From: CAYOHG01 sp964465125
GTDB taxonomy: Bacteria > Planctomycetota > Phycisphaerae > UBA1845 > Fen-1342
Assembly (NCBI GenBank): GCA_964465125.1
Contig: CAYXIO010000056.1
Span: 1-25,679, forward strand
Length of the DNA stretch: 25,679 bases
Direction: 5' to 3'
Position numbers and translations under genes: made by a program. Under the pieces are notes generated by a model. The model ran no database searches. It had not been told where the DNA came from and saw nothing but the letters and a program-made list of their open reading frames with translations. Positions 1 through 5,987 of the stretch are shown in pieces. How positions within the stretch are numbered: the stretch's first letter is position 1; each line of letters starts with the position of its first letter.

Positions 1-604
1 GCGGGTCATGGCACTCGATGCACTTGAGTTTTCGGGGCGCGCCCTGCGCCGCGCTCCAGAAGTCGTTGACGCGCCCGTGAATGCCGCGCTCCCAGTCCAT
101 GTACACCGGCCCGTGGCACTTCTGGCACAGGTGCGGCACGTCGGCGTACGCCACGGGCTCGCCGTTGTACAGGACGAGCCGGTTCATGTTGCCGTAGTCG
201 TGGCAGTTCCGGCACTGATCGTTGATTCCGTGCTCGAGTACGACATGCTTGTGCTGGAGGCGGTCGCCCTCGGGCTTGGCGTTGACATCGAAGATCGCGT
301 GACAGTCGGTGCAGACGCGCGCGAAGTTGTTGACGACGATCCTGGGCGGGTCGCCGATGATCGCCCTGCGGGGGCCCGTGTTGAGCCGGTCGGCCGGAAA
401 GCCCGCGCCGCCTGGCGTCGCCGGGACGGTGGGTGCAGCTCCCCACAGAAACCAGGCCGCGAATGCGAAGAACGCCGGGCCGACCGCGTACCCAGCCCAA
501 CTGACGGCGGGGCCCCTGCCGAAGGTGTCTTGACGCGGGTTGCGGGGTGCCGCACCGCCGTCGCGTGCGGGTTCCGTCTTACCACGAGCGCGTTGCGCGT
601 CCAT
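1..604 (-). CDS. Membrane-anchored multiheme cytochrome c, C-terminus cut by window edge
   Basis: Reading the minus strand from an ATG at 604 gives 201 residues before the window ends. An AGGAG ribosome-binding site lies just upstream of the ATG. The first ~30 residues are hydrophilic. One hydrophobic segment (about residues 33-57) should anchor the protein in the membrane. Four CxxCH haem-c motifs follow: CTDCH (98-102), CRNCH (131-135), CQKCH (160-164) and CIECH (195-199). More may lie outside the window. A periplasmic electron-transfer role, perhaps in a quinol-linked membrane complex, is inferred from the anchor plus multiple c-type haems. The exact complex cannot be told because its neighbours are off-window. 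It is divergent from the MOSC gene, so it is probably not part of the aromatic operon. Confidence 0.85.
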   Translation of the reverse strand, partial: MDAQRARGKTEPARDGGAAPRNPRQDTFGRGPAVSWAGYAVGPAFFAFAAWFLWGAAPTVPATPGGAGFPADRLNTGPRRAIIGDPPRIVVNNFARVCTDCHAIFDVNAKPEGDRLQHKHVVLEHGINDQCRNCHDYGNMNRLVLYNGEPVAYADVPHLCQKCHGPVYMDWERGIHGRVNDFWSAAQGAPRKLKCIECHDP

Positions 605-801
605 CGCCGCCGCTCCTGTTTTCGCGGACCGTACCATCCCGACCGGCGTACTTCAAGACATGACGACCGATTTGTCGTCAATATTTCAGATCGGCGCTTC
701 GGCCCTCGCACTTGCCCGTCCGCCAGCGTATTCTCGCGCGTCGACGTAGCGGGCCGGAGGCTGTGGCGGCACTCCGCCGTGGGGGAAACGGGAGGTGATT
801 C

Positions 802-1263
802 GTGGCTGGCGATCCGATCGTCGAGGCCGTTTGCGTGTCGCCGGGCGGCGTTCCAAAGGCTACCGTCGTATCCGCTAACGTCAGCGAGACCGGCTTGGAA
901 GGCGACGGCCACGCCCATCCCAAGCACATTCGGCCGCACCGGGCCGTCCTCATTCAGGACATCGAGCTTCTCGAAGAGCTGCGGCGCGAGGGGTACCCCG
1001 TCGCACCGGGCACCCTCGGCGAGAACCTCACCGTCAGGCACCTGCACGTGCAGCGGCTGTCCGCGGGAACGCGGCTTCAGTTCGACGGCGGACCCTTGCT
1101 CGAGTTATCGGAGCCGCGCAAGCCATGTTTCGTGCTCGACGAGATCCACAGCGAGATTCAGCACGCCGTGACGGGACGCGCAGGATTCCTGGCCCGCGTG
1201 CTGTCGCCGGGCCGCGTCTTCACCGGTCAGTCGATCCGCGTCGTGCCCGCGGGCGCGTCCTGA
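802..1263 (+). CDS. MOSC-domain protein
   Basis: A 153-residue protein starting at a GTG that is directly preceded by a strong GGAGGTGA ribosome-binding site (791-798). It is a stand-alone MOSC domain: an N-terminal SPGGVPK stretch, the GLEGDGHAH segment (residues ~31-39) and a conserved cysteine in EPRKPCFVLD (residues ~104-113). MOSC domains are known from molybdenum cofactor sulfurase C-termini and YiiM-like proteins, where the conserved Cys is thought to carry sulfur or bind the cofactor. A link to the molybdenum hydroxylase operon at 20067-25483 is plausible but rests only on shared cofactor biology, since the two are about 19 kb apart. It is transcribed towards the end of the minus-strand aromatic operon, so the two are convergent. 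Confidence 0.85.
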   Translation: MAGDPIVEAVCVSPGGVPKATVVSANVSETGLEGDGHAHPKHIRPHRAVLIQDIELLEELRREGYPVAPGTLGENLTVRHLHVQRLSAGTRLQFDGGPLLELSEPRKPCFVLDEIHSEIQHAVTGRAGFLARVLSPGRVFTGQSIRVVPAGAS

Positions 1264-1434
1264 TCGCGCCTGCCTCGCGCGCGCCCGATGTCCTCCGGGG
1301 CACGCGCCGCGGGCCCGGCACGTTCATTGTTCTGCGGCGCCGCGCTTGCCTTAAGGTCCCGAGTGCGCCGCCGCAGGAGCCGGGGAAGTCTGCCGCATCG
1401 CACGATGTGAATGCGGATGCGGGCCGTTCGCGCT
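1264..1434. other. Convergent intergenic gap, no gene seen
   Basis: This 171-bp gap lies between the MOSC gene and the last gene of the minus-strand operon. I see no coding frame with gene character. An 8-bp inverted repeat (CTGCGGCG at 1332-1339 with CGCCGCAG at 1369-1376) encloses a ~29-nt loop but has no T-run on either side. It is therefore only a weak candidate for a shared transcription end. Confidence 0.4.
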
Positions 1435-1767
1435 TCACTCGGGGCGCGCGCTCCGGCCACGCCGCGTGTAGACCATGACGCAGCCGTCGCAGGCTGCGGC
1501 GCACTGCCGGCATTCTGAGGCGAAGTCGTCTACGGTGAGCGGCTGGACCTTGACCTCGAAGCCCATCGACTCATAGATCTCGACGCACTCCTGGAGGCGA
1601 TCCGGTCCGGCCATGAGCCGGCGAACCCAACCCTGGGCGGTCAGCTCCGGATCGGATCGCGCGGCGGCCAGCTCGGGAAAGGCCGGGTCTGACGAGCCGT
1701 CGCCCCGGGCGGCCCAGCGCCCGAGCTGAGGCAGTTGGCAGCGCTTTGGCTCGTGGTCGGCGGTCAT
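1435..1767 (-). CDS. Small Cys-rich protein of unknown function at the operon end
   Basis: A 110-residue protein whose ATG overlaps the bzdQ stop codon (ATGA at 1764-1767), so translation is probably coupled to the reductase subunits. Residues ~42-70 contain GWVRRLMAGPDRLQECVEIY. Near the C-terminus there is a cysteine cluster, CRQCAAACDGC (residues ~86-96), followed by VMVYTRRG. The Cys spacing (CxxCx3CxxC) is not that of a 2[4Fe-4S] ferredoxin, though it could bind metal or a cluster. I do not recognise a characterised family. It vaguely recalls small uncharacterised proteins that end in a Cys motif followed by YTR. Its position directly after bzdNOPQ suggests a role in assembly, electron delivery or protection of the reductase, but this is inference. 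Confidence 0.7.
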   Translation of the reverse strand: MTADHEPKRCQLPQLGRWAARGDGSSDPAFPELAAARSDPELTAQGWVRRLMAGPDRLQECVEIYESMGFEVKVQPLTVDDFASECRQCAAACDGCVMVYTRRGRSARPE

Positions 1768-2600
1768 GTCGCGCTCGGGACGTCGGCCGGTCGACCCGCG
1801 GCCTCCTCGTCGAGCTTTTCGAGGCGGCGCTGGCCGAGGATGGCCGCTCCGAGCGCGTTGACGAGCTGGACCATGTCGGGCGAAGGCACGTTGACCTCGC
1901 TCTTGAGGTGCTCGCGCACGGCCCGCGCCATCGTTTCGAAGCGCAGGATTCCGCCGATGAGCGTGAACTCGGGCTCGGCCTTGACGCGTTTCATGAGTTG
2001 CACGGATCGTTCAACCAGCGATTCGACGGCGCCGCGCATGATGTCGGACGGAGCGGTGCCGCGCGAGAGATGGTTGATGACTTCCGATTCGGCGAAGACG
2101 GCGCAGACACCGGAGATCGGCACGGGTTCCTTCGAGGTGGCGACGAGCGGGCCAATCTCCTCGGTCGAGAAGCCCATGTAACGGGCGGTCTTCTCCAGGA
2201 AGGCGCCCGTTCCGGCGGCACATTTGTCATTCAGCCGAAACGAGCGGACGGTGGCGCGCTCGTCGAGGCGGCTGGATTTCATGGTCTGGCCGCCGACGTC
2301 GAGGATCGTGCGGGTGGCGGGGAAGAGATAGGTTGCGCCGCGCGCGCCGGCCGTCAGGTCGGTGACGTGCAGGTCCTTGAAGGGCACCTGGTGGCGGCCG
2401 ATGCCCGTGGCGACGACGTATTCGACGTCGGACTTTCTGAGCTTGGCGTCGAGCAGGCAACGCTCGAAGGCCGTGGTCGAGATCTCGCGCAGCTTGAAAC
2501 CCGTCGGGCGAATGTCCCGGCCGAGGATCTCGCACTCGTCATTGATGATGATCGCCTTGGTGTAGGTCGATCCGATGTCGATTCCGGCTGTGATTCTAAT
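1764..2600 (-). CDS. bzdQ: Benzoyl-CoA reductase ATPase/activator subunit, BzdQ/BcrD type
   Basis: ASKHA-fold ATPase subunit (BcrAD/BadFG/HgdC family) that couples ATP hydrolysis to low-potential electron transfer to the catalytic subunits. If translation begins at the ATT at 2600-2598, the product is 278 residues. It begins (M)RITAGIDIGSTYTKA, exactly where family members begin, and GGAGG lies 6 nt upstream. No ATG, GTG or TTG precedes the conserved phosphate-binding loop in frame; the first GTG is only in the codon for residue 59. Cluster-ligand cysteines are C127 (DKCAAGTG) and C166 (GVCAVFAESEV). The usual GGQD motif reads GGQT (residues 103-106). The start overlaps the bzdP stop (ATTAG) and the end overlaps the next gene. 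Assignment as Q rather than P rests on gene order N-O-P-Q. Confidence 0.85.
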   Translation of the reverse strand: MRITAGIDIGSTYTKAIIINDECEILGRDIRPTGFKLREISTTAFERCLLDAKLRKSDVEYVVATGIGRHQVPFKDLHVTDLTAGARGATYLFPATRTILDVGGQTMKSSRLDERATVRSFRLNDKCAAGTGAFLEKTARYMGFSTEEIGPLVATSKEPVPISGVCAVFAESEVINHLSRGTAPSDIMRGAVESLVERSVQLMKRVKAEPEFTLIGGILRFETMARAVREHLKSEVNVPSPDMVQLVNALGAAILGQRRLEKLDEEAAGRPADVPSAT

Positions 2601-3414
2601 GGGACACCTCCACCGAGTCGCGCGGGTTTCTGCTGGAGAGAATATGGTCGAGCGCGAACAAGGCCGCGCCCAGCGAGCCCATGAAGTGCGAATGCTCGCT
2701 GACGTTGAGCTTCGTTTCGAGCTTCTCCTCGAGCGAGCGCACCATGGCGATGTTCTTGGTGACGCCGCCGGTGAAGGTCACCTCCGGCTCCACACCCACG
2801 CGGCGAAGCAGCCCCGCCGAGCGCGAGGCGATCGACTGGTGCACGCCCCAGAGGATGTCCTCGATCTTCTTGCCCTTGCCGAGCCAGGAGAGCACCTCCG
2901 ACTCGGCGAAGACGGTGCAGGTCGTGCTGATCCGCACCGGCCTGGTGTATTTCAGGGCGGTCGGACCCAGGTCGCAAAGCGGGATATTCAGCGCGACGGA
3001 GGCGGCGCCCAGAAACCGGCCGGTTCCCGCGGCACACTTGTCATTCATGCAGAAGTCGACGATCTCGCCCGCGGCGCTGACGCGGATGGCCTTGGTATCC
3101 TGGCCGCCCATGTCCACGACCGTGCGCGTGTTGGGGAACATGTGCACGGCGCCGCGGCCGTGACAGCTTATTTCCGTGATCTGGTCGTTGCCGAAGGTGA
3201 CCTTGTAGCGCCCATAGCCGGTGCCGATGACGTATTCGACCTCCTCCTCGCGCAAGCCGCTCTGCTTGATCGCCAGATCGTAGGCCTCCTGGGCCGCCTT
3301 GACGACGTTGGCGCCGGTGTCGATCAGGGCCAGCCCGACGATCTGCCGCTGCTCGTTGATGATCACCGCCTTGGTCTGCGTTGATCCGACATCCACTCCC
3401 GCTGCGTATGCCAT
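2596..3414 (-). CDS. bzdP: Benzoyl-CoA reductase ATPase/activator subunit, BzdP/BcrA type
   Basis: A 272-residue BadF/BadG/BcrA/BcrD-family ATPase. It has the N-terminal phosphate-binding loop GVDVGSTQTKA (residues 6-16), DMGGQDTK (101-108), and the two cysteines that would ligate the intersubunit [4Fe-4S] cluster: C127 in NDKCAAGTG and C166 in STTCTVFAESEV. With BzdQ it should form the ATP-hydrolysing half of class I benzoyl-CoA reductase. It is about 30 kDa like BzdQ, whereas the Thauera-type BcrA subunit is clearly larger, so the set fits the Azoarcus Bzd type. The start is an ATG at 3414 with GAGAGGG upstream, 13 nt after bzdO ends. Its stop codon TAG overlaps the proposed ATT start of bzdQ. 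Confidence 0.9.
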   Translation of the reverse strand: MAYAAGVDVGSTQTKAVIINEQRQIVGLALIDTGANVVKAAQEAYDLAIKQSGLREEEVEYVIGTGYGRYKVTFGNDQITEISCHGRGAVHMFPNTRTVVDMGGQDTKAIRVSAAGEIVDFCMNDKCAAGTGRFLGAASVALNIPLCDLGPTALKYTRPVRISTTCTVFAESEVLSWLGKGKKIEDILWGVHQSIASRSAGLLRRVGVEPEVTFTGGVTKNIAMVRSLEEKLETKLNVSEHSHFMGSLGAALFALDHILSSRNPRDSVEVSH

Positions 3415-3427
3415 CGATCGGCCCTCT

Positions 3428-4729
3428 CTACTGGTGGATCAGCACTTGCCGGCGACGCGACGCCAGGCCCTCGAAGAATGCGTCGATGCGGTTCTTCATG
3501 GGCGCCTCGGTGACGACGCGGCGGTCCATCATGTCGGATTCGAGAAACAGGCTGGCGACGTCGTGCCTCGTCGCGAGCGCTCGGCGGGCGTCGGCCAGCC
3601 CGGTGGAGACGGTCCGGCAGCTCTTGATGGGGTGGTAGACGATGCCGTCGACCTGGTAGCCCTCGATCATCTCGTCCAGCGCCCGATCCTGATGGAACAT
3701 GCTGTCCATCGCATCGCGCACGGACACGAGCACCCCTTCGGCCAGGCTTTCCAGCGGGCGCTCGACATCGTACTGAAAGCCGAGGTTGGCGCCCCCGGAG
3801 GCGAACCACAGGTAGGTCGAGTGAATGAACGTGCCGCCCCATTCGGAGAACATCTCATTGAACCGCCGGAAGATCGGGTAACAGGGCACGCCGACGAAGA
3901 CGAGTCGATAGCGCTCTTCGGTCAGCGTGCCGATCTTGTGGGCGGCCTTGAACTGCATCTCCTCGACCAGATCGGAGAAGTAGTCGGCCCCGGCCTGGGT
4001 GCCGCGGAAGCCGTTGGCCACGCCGAGGTAGATCGTGCCGTCGGTGAGGGCGTTGAACAGCGAGGGGCGGCTCTTGTTCAGCTCCAGCACTTGCTTCCAG
4101 CCGGCGCTGGCGACGTTGGCGTGCCGCAGAATCTCGCGCAGCTTGTCGATGTCGAATTTCCTGCCCGTGACCTGCTCGCAGGTTGAGATCAGCTCGCGCA
4201 ACTGCGCTTCGACGTAGCGGCGGTCGTTCTCAAAATCCGCATGGCCGCGCCAGGTCTGGCCGCCGGCCTGCCGCGTGCCGGGGACGTCGATGGTCACCAC
4301 GGGGATGTCGTACATCCGCTGCCAGATTTCCGCCCATTTAATATAGGTGTTGCAGGCGTTGGTCAGCACGGCCAGGGCGGGCTTGGGTACGCTGCCCATC
4401 GGGTGGTCGCCGCCGCGCAGTTGAAGCGCCACGTCGGCCTTGACGTATCCGCAGATGTCGGGTGAATAGCCGTAGTCTTCGGCTTCGCTCAGATACTCGT
4501 GGGCGACGCGCCGCACCGCCGTCTGGAGCGAGTTGATCTCCGGGAACACGACCGGCAGATCGAAGACTTTGAGCATCTCGTTGAGGCTGCCCATCACGAA
4601 CACGTAGGCGCACGGCCCTCCGGTTTCGGCCGTCTTCGACAGTTCCGCGAACCACTCACGAAAGAGCTCTGCTCCGTCGCGATTGCCGCGTCCCACCAGA
4701 TCGTGCGTCTCGTCTTGTTTTCGGTTCAT
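3428..4729 (-). CDS. bzdO: Benzoyl-CoA reductase catalytic subunit, BzdO/BcrB type (2-hydroxyacyl-CoA dehydratase family)
   Basis: A 433-residue protein of the HgdB/BcrB/BcrC family. Probable [4Fe-4S] ligands are C93 (DICGYVK), C126 (TNACNTY) and C371 (IKSCR). The sequence around PVVFPEINSLQ (residues 59-69) and the C-terminal LESDMMDRR segment are typical of these catalytic subunits. With BzdN it would hold the active site that reduces benzoyl-CoA to cyclohexa-1,5-diene-1-carbonyl-CoA. The frame stays open upstream to an ATG at 4795, but that lies inside bzdN and would add 22 arginine/serine-rich residues. The ATG at 4729 (MNRKQDETHD), 19 nt after the bzdN stop, is the better start although its ribosome-binding site is weak. 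Confidence 0.88.
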   Translation of the reverse strand: MNRKQDETHDLVGRGNRDGAELFREWFAELSKTAETGGPCAYVFVMGSLNEMLKVFDLPVVFPEINSLQTAVRRVAHEYLSEAEDYGYSPDICGYVKADVALQLRGGDHPMGSVPKPALAVLTNACNTYIKWAEIWQRMYDIPVVTIDVPGTRQAGGQTWRGHADFENDRRYVEAQLRELISTCEQVTGRKFDIDKLREILRHANVASAGWKQVLELNKSRPSLFNALTDGTIYLGVANGFRGTQAGADYFSDLVEEMQFKAAHKIGTLTEERYRLVFVGVPCYPIFRRFNEMFSEWGGTFIHSTYLWFASGGANLGFQYDVERPLESLAEGVLVSVRDAMDSMFHQDRALDEMIEGYQVDGIVYHPIKSCRTVSTGLADARRALATRHDVASLFLESDMMDRRVVTEAPMKNRIDAFFEGLASRRRQVLIHQ

Positions 4730-4748
4730 CGTAGGTGGTCCACTCTTT

Positions 4749-5915
4749 CTACGCGAAGAGGAGGGTTTCGAGGAACGTCTCGACCTGCATTTCAAGGTGC
4801 TCGAACGAGGTCATGTTCTCTTCAAACTCGGTGACGAAGTAGGGAATGCCTTTTTCGTCGAGATGGTGCATGTAGGCGACCTGCTCCTCAAGTCCGGGCT
4901 CGCACATCTTGGCCGCCGCGACGATGACGGCGTCGGCCCTGGCGGCCTGCACGCGGGCCAGAAGCATGGCTTCCTTGGGCTTGCGCAGGTCGTGCTGCAC
5001 CGGGCTGTAGGACGATTGCTCGATGTACGCTGCGGCCAGGTCATGCAGCGGGTCGCCCGCGCTCGGAACGTCCTTGACGATCCAGCGCAGGCCGATGAGG
5101 AAATCGTCATCGACAAGGTAGCAGGATCGTCCGAGCATGCGCACCAGATCCAGCGGCGGCTGCTCACAGAATGCGCCTTCGAAAACCACGCGAATCCGGT
5201 CCTCGCGCTTGTGCGTGCGCTGCCGGAGCTGCGGAAGGACGTGACGCAGCAACTCGTTGTGTTCGCTGCGCGGCATCATCCCGCCGATGGACACGAGGCA
5301 ATAGGCGTCCTCGGCCGCGACCAGCCAGGGCGTCTCGCGCTTGAGGGTGTACAGGTCGCGGATCAGTCGGCGGTTCTCGTTGAAAGTGGCGATCGAACGG
5401 CGCAGCTCGTCGTTTTCGATCCGCCGGCCGGCGACTCCCTCGACCACGCCCCGCAGTCTGGCGTACTCGTCGCGCAGGTAGGTGACGCTGTGGCGCGAGT
5501 TGGGGTTCTGCGGCAGGTACAGGATCTGGCAGGGGTAGTCGAAGTTGCGGCCCCAGATGGCGGCCAGGTTGCGGGCGGCGTCGCAGATGGGATGCGACAC
5601 GAACAGGTCGAGCGGCAGCCTGCCCGTCAGCGCCGCGTCCAGGGACGTCTTGAGGATCGAGCACAGATAGGAGCCGAAGTGCGAGTCGCCGCGGGCGGGC
5701 TCGATCGGCGCCCCGTGAACTTTGAAGGGGAGCATGCCGGCGGCGTCGGCGATTTCCTCGGGGAAATAGACCTGGAAATGGCCGGCCACCTTGCCGCCGG
5801 CCTCACGCCAGCGCTGCACGGTGGGGAACGACGGATCCTCAACCAACTCGCGGCAGAGGTGCAACACTTCGTCCAGCGGCTGGTTGCGCCACGCGCTAAA
5901 CACCTGCGACATCAT
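4749..5915 (-). CDS. bzdN: Benzoyl-CoA reductase catalytic subunit, BzdN/BcrC type (2-hydroxyacyl-CoA dehydratase family)
   Basis: A 388-residue HgdB/BcrC-family protein. Likely cluster-ligand cysteines are C85 (SYLCSILK), C111 (HPICDAAR) and C338 (AKMCEPGLEEQ). The segments HFQVYFPEEI (46-55) and the LEEQ..Y motif near the C-terminus fit the BcrC/BadD/BzdN branch. It pairs with BzdO in the catalytic half of the ATP-dependent ring reductase. Two consecutive ATG codons (5915 and 5912) follow GGGAGAG, and either could initiate. It is the first of four reductase genes in the order N-O-P-Q, matching the known Azoarcus bzd arrangement. A 72-nt gap with a GC-rich hairpin separates it from the preceding gene, the largest break in this half of the operon. 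Confidence 0.88.
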   Translation of the reverse strand: MMSQVFSAWRNQPLDEVLHLCRELVEDPSFPTVQRWREAGGKVAGHFQVYFPEEIADAAGMLPFKVHGAPIEPARGDSHFGSYLCSILKTSLDAALTGRLPLDLFVSHPICDAARNLAAIWGRNFDYPCQILYLPQNPNSRHSVTYLRDEYARLRGVVEGVAGRRIENDELRRSIATFNENRRLIRDLYTLKRETPWLVAAEDAYCLVSIGGMMPRSEHNELLRHVLPQLRQRTHKREDRIRVVFEGAFCEQPPLDLVRMLGRSCYLVDDDFLIGLRWIVKDVPSAGDPLHDLAAAYIEQSSYSPVQHDLRKPKEAMLLARVQAARADAVIVAAAKMCEPGLEEQVAYMHHLDEKGIPYFVTEFEENMTSFEHLEMQVETFLETLLFA

Positions 5916-5957
5916 CGATCTCTCCCACTCGGTCCGGTCGTCCCGGGTCGCGATCCT

Positions 5958-5980
5958 CGCGCGGAGGGAAGTCCCGCGCG
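5958..5980 (-). repeat. GC-rich hairpin in the gap before bzdN
   Basis: A perfect 7-bp inverted repeat (CGCGCGG at 5958-5964 and CCGCGCG at 5974-5980, loop 9 nt) lies in the 72-nt gap between the HAD/ECH gene and bzdN. There is no T-run, so it is not a good intrinsic terminator. In an operon transcript such a hairpin could mark an mRNA processing or stability site that lets the reductase genes be expressed at a different level. That role is inference. Confidence 0.4.
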
Positions 5981-5987
5981 TGTTCGC

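Noticed and set aside
8..1171. A 387-codon plus-strand frame across the cytochrome and MOSC genes
   Set aside because: It covers the cytochrome gene in antisense and the MOSC gene in another frame; both of those have clear motifs and good ribosome-binding sites.
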